A stretch of DNA of 12,748 bases, from the NCBI GenBank assembly GCA_028275645.1, contig JAPWUH010000021.1:1-12748 (forward strand). Reading direction: 5' to 3'. The translations under genes were made by a program, and so were the position numbers. The stretch is from Caldivirga sp. (GTDB taxonomy: Archaea; Thermoproteota; Thermoprotei; Thermoproteales; Thermocladiaceae). Under the pieces are notes generated by a model. That model was not told the origin of the DNA. It did no database searches and saw only the letters and a program-made list of their open reading frames with translations. Each line of letters starts with the position of its first letter. Position 1 is the stretch's first letter. Of the stretch, positions 1-5,898 are shown piece by piece.

Positions 1-2
1 CG

Positions 3-32
3 GTGGTGGATCCGAGAATAAGGTTGGAGTGA
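3..32 (+). CDS. C-terminal end of an OppB/DppB-type ABC permease (partial at left edge)
   Basis: The reading frame from base 3 gives VVDPRIRLE and then TGA at 30-32. The DPRIR tail is the usual ending of OppB/DppB-type permeases, and the complete permease at the right of this window ends in VDPRIRGVV. The next gene is the partner OppC/DppC permease, starting 10 bases after this stop, which is the normal B-then-C order of a peptide/oligosaccharide ABC operon. Only nine codons are visible, so the call rests on the tail motif plus the neighbour. Confidence 0.6.
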   Translation: MVDPRIRLE

Positions 33-38
33 GGTGGT
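31..38 (+). promoter_or_regulatory. Shine-Dalgarno site for the downstream permease
   Basis: GAGGTGGT closely matches the complement of the archaeal 16S 3' end (GGAGGTGAT) and ends four bases before the GTG at 43. It overlaps the stop codon of the upstream permease, as expected for coupled translation inside an operon. It favours GTG 43 over the in-frame GTG at 34, which lies inside the ribosome site itself. Confidence 0.55.
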
Positions 39-42
39 AGTC

Positions 43-945
43 GTGTCGGTTGCTATTCTTGAAAACCCAAGATTAACCCTGAAGGTTCTTCTTAGGAACC
101 CAGCATCAGCCTTCGGATTAGTAATAATAGTGCTATTCATTGCGTGGTCCATAATAGAGGGCTCACTTCAGGTAGTTGGGACATTGACAAGACACCCAAG
201 TCTGGGGTGGGTTCTACTGCCATATAACCCACTCGCGGTGAACCTTATGGCTAGTAATGAACCACCCTCAATACATCACCTCCTCGGGACCAATGCTGAG
301 GGTCAAGATATATTAAGTAGGATACTTTATGCGGCGCCGATAGATGCATCCGTGAGCATAGTCACGGTACTTTCAGCAATAGCCATAGGTGGGGTGCTTG
401 GTATGATTGCTGGCTACTACGGTGGATGGATCGACGAGGTGATAGGTAGGGTAACCGATGCGTTCTTGTCCATACCAGGGTTAATACTGCTGCTAGCCCT
501 AACCATACTCATAGGTTCAGGGTACTTCCAATCAATGATAGCCTTAATGATTGTCTGGTGGCCCATATACGCCAGGTTATCCAGGGCCCAAACCCTTGAG
601 ATAAAGAGCAGGTACTTCATAGACTCAGCTAAGTTATCGGGCCTAAGCGACTTCTTAATACTAATTAAGCATGTGTTCCCCAACATGATTGACCCGGTTT
701 TAGCCTATGCAACATTAGACTTCGGTAACGTCATATTAACCTACGCCACCCTGGGCTTCCTGGGCATAGGCATTAAGCCACCTACACCCGAGTGGGGGGA
801 GATGGTTAGCGCTGGATTAGAGGAATTGCCAGGCTACTGGTGGACCGCGATATTCCCAGGACTGGTAATAACCATAGTGGCTTTGAGCTTCGCTTTAGTC
901 GGCGACGGCCTACAGGACATACTAGTGGGCAGAATCAATTACTAA
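43..945 (+). CDS. ABC transporter permease, OppC/DppC type
   Basis: Inner-membrane permease of a binding-protein-dependent ABC transporter of the peptide/nickel/oligosaccharide class. With the upstream OppB-type subunit it would form the channel driven by two cytoplasmic ATPases not in this window. The roughly 300-residue protein has an N-terminal membrane segment (about residues 20-42), an external loop with HLLGTNAEGQDILSR, the entry to the permease core that is typical of OppC, and five further membrane segments. The ATPase-coupling (EAA) loop is around ARLSRAQTLEIKSRYFIDSA, followed by SGLSDFLILIKHVFPN; the G, H and PN positions fit the family. EWGEMVSAG near the C-terminus is another OppC hallmark. 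Start at GTG 43 was chosen for its ribosome site; GTG 34 is the alternative (303 aa). In the Thermoproteales such systems often import sugars as well as peptides, so the substrate is open. Confidence 0.93.
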   Translation: MSVAILENPRLTLKVLLRNPASAFGLVIIVLFIAWSIIEGSLQVVGTLTRHPSLGWVLLPYNPLAVNLMASNEPPSIHHLLGTNAEGQDILSRILYAAPIDASVSIVTVLSAIAIGGVLGMIAGYYGGWIDEVIGRVTDAFLSIPGLILLLALTILIGSGYFQSMIALMIVWWPIYARLSRAQTLEIKSRYFIDSAKLSGLSDFLILIKHVFPNMIDPVLAYATLDFGNVILTYATLGFLGIGIKPPTPEWGEMVSAGLEELPGYWWTAIFPGLVITIVALSFALVGDGLQDILVGRINY

Positions 946-970
946 ATAAATACTAAACCTATATCTAGTA

Positions 971-983
971 TGGTTTGGTTTTT
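971..983 (+). terminator. Possible T-rich terminator after the permease operon
   Basis: TGGTTTGGTTTTT lies about 25 bases after the permease stop and just before the end of the convergent thioredoxin gene. T-runs without a stem are enough for archaeal intrinsic termination. It is short and interrupted by G, so the call is tentative. Confidence 0.3.
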
Positions 984-986
984 AAC

Positions 987-2225
987 CTAGATTAAGGCCT
1001 CAAGGAGTAGGTAGACACCGATGGCTATCATGGCGGCGCCAGCTGCCTTCTCGATTAAGGTGCCGATGGATGCGATCCTACTGATACTCCTCCTACCCCA
1101 ACTGGCCACGGTGAAGACTACCGACGCCATTGTTATGAAGCCCAGTGAGAATGCTGCTGTTGTTAAAACACCAGCCAATACGTTGTGCGTTAATTGAGAT
1201 GCTAATATTGAGCCTAACGCCACACCAGCAAAGATGGGGCCTATGCACGGTAACCACAACCCAGTTAGCACAAGGCCCATTAGCAAGTCAGCCAATGCAC
1301 CACCTGGCTTAAGCCTACCACCTAGGTTCTGAACCCTTGAGGTTAACATGATAAAGCCCCTGTATAATGGAGGCACCAGGAAGACGAGCCCCATGAACAT
1401 TAACACTACTGATGAGACTAGGTAGAGGACTGACCTGGTAATGCCGCTAAGCCCCACTAAGCTGAGCAGTGAACCCAGGGCTGTGTAAAATACTAGGAAT
1501 CCGCCGAATAGGGCGATTGGGTTAACCCTCCTATTAATGACCATTAAGGCTATTGATACCAATGCAGGTAGGGCGCATGGCATTATTGCTGAACCCAGGC
1601 CAGCCAGATATGATAGTGTCAACGTAGTTAAGCTACCTAAGGGTGGGGATGATGGGTGTGGGGATATTTGAGCAATAGTATTGATGTTGACTAGGTTCAG
1701 TATGTCCATGAATACCTGAGGCGGGTAGGCACCTATTATCACCTCCTTAACTACCAACTCACCGTCATAGTCATAAGCAACCAGTAATGTTGGCGTTGCT
1801 TGAACAGTAAACGAAACCACCTGCGTCATATTTGGTCTATAGGCCCTAACACTAACCTCATTCCCAATGGGCATAACCACGTAAACGGTGCCGTTAATAA
1901 CCAGGTTAATACTGGTTAACGGTAAGGCTGACTGGTAATCCAAATCCACGTAAACTGGTATGAAATGGGATTGAACGTAGTTAGCTATGGTTACATTGCT
2001 AAGTACGTTTGATTTAAGGTAGTTGCAGGCTATGCACTGTGAGTCGGCGTAAATCACAAGGAGATACTTACCACCGCTAGTCATCAGCAAGTCCTCAAAT
2101 GAGCTGGGATTGGTGACTAAGTAGGCGTTAACACCACCAAACTTAATTATTGATAGTGAGTAGGCCAGTATTGAGACTCCTATTAAAAATATGATAAGGG
2201 TCAGTAAGACTACGCGAATCCTCAT
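987..2225 (-). CDS. Membrane thiol-disulfide protein: thioredoxin domain fused to CcdA/DsbD transmembrane domain
   Basis: Probably passes reducing or oxidising equivalents across the membrane to an extracytoplasmic thioredoxin-like domain. A signal-anchor helix (about residues 4-25) is followed by a thioredoxin fold (about 35-180) with the active site CIAC (C64, C67) and a cis-proline loop ATPTLLVAY (P145). A Pro/Ser/His linker (188-196) leads into a CcdA/DsbD-beta core of about six helices. The core carries the two family cysteines, C217 in IMPCALP and C327 in LWLPCIGP. These four are the only cysteines in the protein. In bacterial DsbD a catalytic domain follows the membrane core; here the single thioredoxin domain comes first and nothing follows. 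The gene stands alone, convergent with the permease and divergent from the DUF371 gene. Start is ATG 2225, almost leaderless from the TATA box at 2250-2257. Family assignment is firm; client proteins and direction of electron flow are unknown. Confidence 0.85.
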   Translation of the reverse strand: MRIRVVLLTLIIFLIGVSILAYSLSIIKFGGVNAYLVTNPSSFEDLLMTSGGKYLLVIYADSQCIACNYLKSNVLSNVTIANYVQSHFIPVYVDLDYQSALPLTSINLVINGTVYVVMPIGNEVSVRAYRPNMTQVVSFTVQATPTLLVAYDYDGELVVKEVIIGAYPPQVFMDILNLVNINTIAQISPHPSSPPLGSLTTLTLSYLAGLGSAIMPCALPALVSIALMVINRRVNPIALFGGFLVFYTALGSLLSLVGLSGITRSVLYLVSSVVLMFMGLVFLVPPLYRGFIMLTSRVQNLGGRLKPGGALADLLMGLVLTGLWLPCIGPIFAGVALGSILASQLTHNVLAGVLTTAAFSLGFITMASVVFTVASWGRRSISRIASIGTLIEKAAGAAMIAIGVYLLLEALI

Positions 2226-2249
2226 GAACTTAATTGAACTAGTTAGGCA

Positions 2250-2257
2250 TTTAAAAG
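2250..2257. promoter_or_regulatory. Shared TATA box for the divergent thioredoxin/CcdA and DUF371 genes
   Basis: TTTAAAAG is centred about 28 bases from the minus-strand ATG (2225) and about 32 from the plus-strand ATG (2286). It therefore fits leaderless or very short-leader transcripts in both directions. On the minus strand it is preceded by the purine-rich GGGAAAAATC, a reasonable BRE. The plus-strand BRE is weaker, so minus-strand transcription may dominate or a second plus-strand box may exist. Confidence 0.5.
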
Positions 2258-2285
2258 ATTTTTCCCTAAACAGCCTGAGTCACTC

Positions 2286-2729
2286 ATGGACGGTAGGATG
2301 GCTATTGATGTTGTTTGGGCTAGGGGGCACGTTAACGTAACGGCAACTCACAGGAACACCCTTGAAATCACTAAGGATGATTATGTGACTAAGAGGGGGG
2401 ATTGCATAGTAGCCTGCTGCGCTGATAAGGCAGCCCTTGACTTGAATATGCCCCTTAGGGAGGTGTTAACAAGCAGCTGCTCATTAGTGGTAATGATTAT
2501 TATAGTTGGTTCGGAGATGGATGTTGTGGTCGGTTTGGGTTTAAGAGGGCTTAGGCTGAGGGATGGTAGGAGGATCATAGTTAGGAGGAGCGCCTACATT
2601 GATGACGCCACGGTCATGATCCTGGCCAATAAGGCCGCTAAGGATTTAAAAAGGAGTCTTATTAATAAAGCCAGGGACGGTGAACCAGTGGCGGTGGTCA
2701 TAATTGGATCAGAGCTTAAACAGGATTAA
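2286..2729 (+). CDS. DUF371 family protein (archaeal, function unknown)
   Basis: The N-terminal half matches what I recall of the archaeal DUF371 family: GHVNVTATHRNTLEITKDD (14-32), then KRGDCIVACCADKAALDL (36-53). Two central hydrophobic strands (about 66-84) and a conserved RRSAYIDDATVMILANKAA segment (100-118) follow, then a helix and a final strand PVAVVIIGS. At 147 aa it is full length for a small single-domain cytoplasmic protein with no signal or membrane helix. No catalytic role is established, and the conserved H, T, D, C and K residues only suggest a binding pocket. It overlaps the next gene by 26 bases, so the two are translated together. Start ATG 2286 is preferred by distance from the TATA box; ATG 2298 is the alternative. 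Confidence 0.75.
   Translation: MDGRMAIDVVWARGHVNVTATHRNTLEITKDDYVTKRGDCIVACCADKAALDLNMPLREVLTSSCSLVVMIIIVGSEMDVVVGLGLRGLRLRDGRRIIVRRSAYIDDATVMILANKAAKDLKRSLINKARDGEPVAVVIIGSELKQD
2692..2697 (+). promoter_or_regulatory. Probable ribosome site for the internal TTG start
   Basis: GGTGGT ends six bases before the TTG at 2704, inside the end of the DUF371 reading frame. It supports a TTG start and translational coupling of the two genes. The alternative TTG at 2734, after the upstream stop, has only CAGG before it. Confidence 0.4.
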
Positions 2730-3441
2730 CAGGTTGAAGTCGCTACTATACAGGAAGTTAATACACCTACTACTCTCACTATTGTTAATAGCCCCATTGT
2801 TCATGGGGTTAGACAACATTGATACCCAGCTATACTATACAGTAATATTAATTGGGGTATCGTTGCTATACATATACCAGGTTAAGAAGCCCTTAATATC
2901 AGTGGTGATTAGGGATGCACTTGAGGATGCCAGGCACAACGTTAGGGCTAACATACTGAAGATAGCCGAGACGCTTAACGCAACTATCGTCAAGGAGTTG
3001 TTGGTCTCCATGGACAGGCTTGAGTACATGTTCAGCGAATTTGTTAAAGGTATTGAGAGGGATTATGAGAGGAAGTGGGGTTACCTGGGCGTGTTAATGG
3101 GTGTTGTTGGGGTTTACACGTCGTTCATTATCACCGGTGGTTATGCCTACTACGGGGTATTGGCGTTGATATTCTATGACACATCAAGTGCCTTATTCGG
3201 GGTGCTTGTAGGGAGGATTAGGATGCCTTGCAGCAACACCACCATAGAGGGCATCTTAATGGGCACCTTAGTCTTCTCACTGGTGCTAGGTGCCTTAATA
3301 GGCATCAATTACGTACCAATACTATACCTCACCGGTATAGCCCTTGGGGTTGCTGAATCGTACAGCGGGGAGGATAACTTGACGATACCGATCGTGGCAT
3401 CCCTAATGGCATACCTATTCAGGCTGCCTAGGATTATTTAA
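2704..3441 (+). CDS. SEC59/DGK1/VTE5-like membrane kinase or cytidylyltransferase-fold protein (dolichol-kinase-like)
   Basis: This multi-pass membrane protein (245 aa) has the family's signature motifs in order: YRKLIHLLLS (16-25), a membrane Asp in FYDTSSALFGVLVGR (157-171), NTTIEG (178-183, usually K-[ST]-x-E-G), and ESYSGEDNLTIPI (218-230, usually E...DN...P). Family members include CTP-dependent dolichol, phytol and diacylglycerol kinases, so a CTP-using polyprenol kinase acting on archaeal dolichol for glycosylation is plausible. Two oddities are visible. The usual lysine of the KTxEG motif is Asn. A long, charged helical segment (about 61-125) separates the first two membrane helices from the catalytic half. 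It overlaps the DUF371 gene by 26 bases and starts with TTG. The membrane fold is well supported, the substrate is not. Confidence 0.7.
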   Translation: MDQSLNRINRLKSLLYRKLIHLLLSLLLIAPLFMGLDNIDTQLYYTVILIGVSLLYIYQVKKPLISVVIRDALEDARHNVRANILKIAETLNATIVKELLVSMDRLEYMFSEFVKGIERDYERKWGYLGVLMGVVGVYTSFIITGGYAYYGVLALIFYDTSSALFGVLVGRIRMPCSNTTIEGILMGTLVFSLVLGALIGINYVPILYLTGIALGVAESYSGEDNLTIPIVASLMAYLFRLPRII

Positions 3442-3468
3442 CGTAATCCGCATACACTTAACACTTAC

Positions 3469-4515
3469 TTAGAATAGGTCATTAATCTCGCTAATCCACT
3501 TGGCGGCATCCTTGGCGTAATACGTTATTACTATGTTAGCCCCAGCCCTCCTAATCGCTATTAGGGATTCGAGCACGGCCATTTTCTCATTAAGCCAGCC
3601 ATTCAATGAGGCTGCCTTAATCATGGCGTACTCACCACTAACCTGGTAGGCGGCTAAGGGTACCTCGGGGAAGCTCTGCCTAACAAGCCTAATAACGTCT
3701 AGGTAGGGCATGGCGGGCTTAACCATGACTATGTCAGCCCCCTCCTCAAGATCCATGGCAACCTCCTTCAACGCTTCATAGGCGTTCCTGGGGTCCATTT
3801 GATAACTACGCCTATCACCAAACCTAGGCGCACTATCGGCAGCCTCCCTAAATGGGCTATAGAACGTGCTGGCGTATTTTGAACTGTAGCTCATTATAAT
3901 GACGTCGGTGAAGCCGTTTTCATCAAGCGCCGTCCTTATGGCCTTAACCTGCCCATCCATCATACCTGAGGGTGCCACTACATCAACACCAGCCTCGGCG
4001 TAATTAACGGCTATTCTAGCGTAAAGGTCTATCGTGGCATCATTATTAACTACGAACTTGGGTTGCTTAGCCTCCTGCACCGTGGCCGGTGGATCATAAT
4101 ACTCAACCACCCCACAGTGCCCGTGGTCCGTGTAGTCGCATAGGCATACATCAGCCATGAGGAGTATTGAATCACCGAAGGTGTCTCTAAGCATTCTCAC
4201 AGCCCTTGGAACCGGTCCATTCTTATCATAGGCTAGGGAACCCTTCGGATCCTTATGCTTGGTCACCCCGAAGAGCAGGAAAGACTTAACACCAGTCTCA
4301 ACAGCCTCATCAACAGCCTTAATAAGCTCATCACCAATGGGGTACCTGTACTGCCCCGGCATTGAGTTTATGGGTTCAACAGAACCCTCATCCTTAATGA
4401 ATATGGGCCAGACGAGGCTACTGGGTGTTAGCATAGTCTCAGATACCAGGTTCCTAATCAACCTACTACTCCTTAGTCTCCTCGGCCTGGTGGTTGGGAA
4501 CCTGTAGTAATGCAT
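3469..4515 (-). CDS. hemB: Porphobilinogen synthase (delta-aminolevulinic acid dehydratase)
   Basis: Joins two molecules of 5-aminolevulinate into porphobilinogen, the second common step of tetrapyrrole (heme, siroheme, cobalamin) synthesis, in the cytoplasm. The 348-residue protein is full length. It begins with the classic arm RFPTTRPRRLRSS and has WPIFIKDEG. The zinc site is DVCLCDYTDHGHCG (C124, C126, C134), so it should be a zinc-type enzyme. The two Schiff-base lysines are K213 in SYSSKYASTFYSPFREA and K266 in MVKPAMPYLD. YQVSGEYAMI (290-299) is also conserved. Start ATG 4515 is supported by a TATA box placed for a leaderless mRNA. No other tetrapyrrole gene is nearby. It ends 27 bases from the convergent dolichol-kinase-like gene. 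Confidence 0.97.
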   Translation of the reverse strand: MHYYRFPTTRPRRLRSSRLIRNLVSETMLTPSSLVWPIFIKDEGSVEPINSMPGQYRYPIGDELIKAVDEAVETGVKSFLLFGVTKHKDPKGSLAYDKNGPVPRAVRMLRDTFGDSILLMADVCLCDYTDHGHCGVVEYYDPPATVQEAKQPKFVVNNDATIDLYARIAVNYAEAGVDVVAPSGMMDGQVKAIRTALDENGFTDVIIMSYSSKYASTFYSPFREAADSAPRFGDRRSYQMDPRNAYEALKEVAMDLEEGADIVMVKPAMPYLDVIRLVRQSFPEVPLAAYQVSGEYAMIKAASLNGWLNEKMAVLESLIAIRRAGANIVITYYAKDAAKWISEINDLF

Positions 4516-4529
4516 TTAGACGCTATCAA

Positions 4530-4553
4530 TTAGAGGGAAATAAACCCTTCTAA
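4530..4553 (-). promoter_or_regulatory. hemB TATA box inside an inverted repeat
   Basis: On the minus strand GGGTTTATTT is centred about 26 bases before the hemB ATG, giving a leaderless transcript. The box (plus-strand AAATAAA, 4538-4544) is bracketed by near-complementary arms: TTAGAGGG at 4530-4537 and CCCTTCTAA at 4545-4553, differing by one extra base. Such symmetry around a TATA box could be a repressor site competing with TBP, though the arms are short. Confidence 0.5.
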
Positions 4554-4712
4554 TGTACACAATTCAATGCAGGTGAATGCAGCTTTTAGCTTTCATTAAT
4601 CATGCATTACCGAAACCGTATGCCTATCCAGCCCTTCACCATGCCTCATTGAATTCATGTAAAATCCTATCTCCAACACCCAAACTAGCTATCCCAGGTT
4701 TTCAAGACTCAT
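4554..4712. other. Non-coding stretch upstream of the TnpB-like relic
   Basis: No convincing reading frame, tRNA or RNA motif is visible. The sequence is of average composition with scattered stops in all frames. It may be old flanking DNA of the element remnant that follows. Confidence 0.4.
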
Positions 4713-5003
4713 TATGGTTAGGGATCCCGGTGACATAATGGTCAAGTCTTGCTCTTTAGGGTGGGGTTGTTTCGCTGTGTGGGTTTCATTGCGTTGGGTT
4801 TTGTGAGTCTCAGTTTTGCATGGGTGTTTGGTGCTTGGGTTAGTGCCCCTGGGAGGGGGTTTCCCTTGCCTCAGATGAGCCAGTGGATCGATAACCCACC
4901 CCTACCACCACCCCAAGAACAAAACCAACAACCCCGCAGAGGGAGTAACGGACAAGACCCCCACAATGAAAAACCCACCCAAAAGGCGGGGAGAGGGTCA
5001 TAG
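4713..5003 (+). pseudogene. Decayed tnpB 3' end with IS200/IS605-type right-end hairpin (omegaRNA-like)
   Basis: No intact gene is present, but the end of this stretch resembles the C-terminus of a crenarchaeal TnpB followed by the element's right end. One frame reads LFRCVGFIA near 4755-4793, like the second half of the TnpB zinc ribbon (xRCxxCGFIADRD). It continues through a Pro/Gln-rich tail to NEKPTQKAGRGS and a stop at 5001-5003. That tail is the kind encoded where the right-end hairpin overlaps the gene: CCCACCC, AAAA, then GGCGGGGAGAGGG at 4974-4997. The DRD catalytic triplet is not recognisable and most of the gene is missing. The stretch is strongly self-complementary (for example 4779-4791 with 4964-4978), as TnpB guide-RNA scaffolds are. 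A related piece lies at 8096-8113. Recognition is from memory of TnpB ends, so certainty is moderate. Confidence 0.4.
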
Positions 5004-5089
5004 GTAGGGGCCACTGTAATGACGGGTCTAGGGAGACTACAGGAAACAGATGGTGGTAACCATGAACTGCCACCTGCAGGGGACGATAA
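5004..5089. other. Short gap between the TnpB-like relic and the xth promoter
   Basis: No gene is seen. If the right-end hairpin is real, the bases immediately after about 5001 would be the flanking (guide-position) DNA of the former element. Part of 5018-5030 is weakly complementary to 4720-4740, which extends the long imperfect hairpin of the relic. Confidence 0.3.
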
Positions 5090-5098
5090 CTTATTAAA
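5090..5098 (+). promoter_or_regulatory. TATA box of the exonuclease III gene
   Basis: CTTATTAAA is centred about 31 bases before ATG 5125 and predicts a start of transcription near 5121. This leaves almost no leader and makes the upstream TTG at 5116 an unlikely start codon. Confidence 0.55.
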
Positions 5099-5124
5099 GA
5101 TGTCATGCGCAAAAATTGGTAGTC

Positions 5125-5847
5125 ATGAGGATACTGTCGTGGAATGTTAATGGAATTAGAAGCATATCGAGGAAGGGCACCCTAGGTGTGGTTAAAGACT
5201 TCGACGTGGTGTTGCTGCAGGAGATTAGGTCAAGTGATCTACCCCTGGACGTACTATCAATGGGGTTTAACATCTACGGCTTCCCAGCCGTCAGGAAGGG
5301 TTATAGTGGTGTACTTACCCTGAGCAAGATAAATCCAATTAATGTAATTAGGGGTATTGGGGTGAGGGATTTCGATGATGAGGGTAGAGTCATGACCATC
5401 GAACTCGGTGAATTTTACATAGTTAATGCGTATTTCCCAAGGGCTGGTGACGACCTTAGTAGGCTTCAATTCAAGTTAACCTTCAATGAAGCCATTGAAA
5501 GGTTCATATTAAGCTTAGTCTCAAAGAAGCCGGTTGTGGTATGCGGGGACTTCAACGCCGTGTATGATAGGCGTGACTCAAGTTTCTGGGATGAGGAGCA
5601 CCCAGGGTTAACACTAAGGGAGAGACTATGGTTAAGCAGTTTCATTAAAAGGGGTTTCGTGGATACTTATAGGTTAATCCACCCACACGGCATTAAGTAC
5701 ACCTGGAGGAGTTATAGGGATAGGGGTAAGGCCATGAGGATAGATTACTGCCTGGTCTCAGGTGGATTAACTAATAGGGTTGCAAATGCGGACGTGTTAA
5801 ACGTGGAGGGTTCGGACCATTACCCAGTACTACTTGAGTTGCGTTAA
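5125..5847 (+). CDS. xth: Exonuclease III-type AP endonuclease
   Basis: Base-excision-repair enzyme that cuts the DNA backbone 5' to abasic sites and usually trims 3' blocking groups; Mg-dependent, cytoplasmic. The 240-residue protein shows the endonuclease/exonuclease/phosphatase fold from end to end: MRILSWNVNGIRS with metal-site N7, LLQEIRS (E33), GYSGVLTLSK (59-68), IVNAYFPR with Y103, VCGDFNAVYDRRD (D142, N144), TYTWRSYRDRGKAMRIDYCL-like segment (192-210) and the final SDHYPVLLEL with the catalytic Asp-His pair (D231, H232). All catalytic residues are present. ATG 5125 is chosen over TTG 5116 because family members begin at MRI and the TATA box spacing fits. It is followed 51 bases later by icd in the same direction, which has its own promoter. 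Confidence 0.95.
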   Translation: MRILSWNVNGIRSISRKGTLGVVKDFDVVLLQEIRSSDLPLDVLSMGFNIYGFPAVRKGYSGVLTLSKINPINVIRGIGVRDFDDEGRVMTIELGEFYIVNAYFPRAGDDLSRLQFKLTFNEAIERFILSLVSKKPVVVCGDFNAVYDRRDSSFWDEEHPGLTLRERLWLSSFIKRGFVDTYRLIHPHGIKYTWRSYRDRGKAMRIDYCLVSGGLTNRVANADVLNVEGSDHYPVLLELR

Positions 5848-5868
5848 ATCAGCCGCCTTAGAGTAATG

Positions 5869-5875
5869 TTTAAAA
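5869..5875 (+). promoter_or_regulatory. TATA box of the isocitrate dehydrogenase gene
   Basis: TTTAAAA is centred 27 bases before ATG 5899, the classical distance for a leaderless archaeal mRNA. It lies inside the 33 extra bases that would be coding if ATG 5866 were the start, so it argues for ATG 5899. Confidence 0.55.
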
Positions 5876-5898
5876 CATTAGACTTAAAGCTAAAGTTG

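Noticed and set aside
4713..5040. SRP RNA or type T RNase P RNA, suggested by the rod-like self-complementarity
   Set aside because: The SRP helix 8 signature (GGAA facing AGCAG) and the RNase P conserved elements (such as GAGGAAAGUCC and ACAGAA) were not found on either strand.
4840..5112. Minus-strand open frame of 90 codons upstream of xth
   Set aside because: It has no promoter, ribosome site or protein-like pattern. It overlaps the TnpB-like relic and its openness comes from the skewed base composition there.
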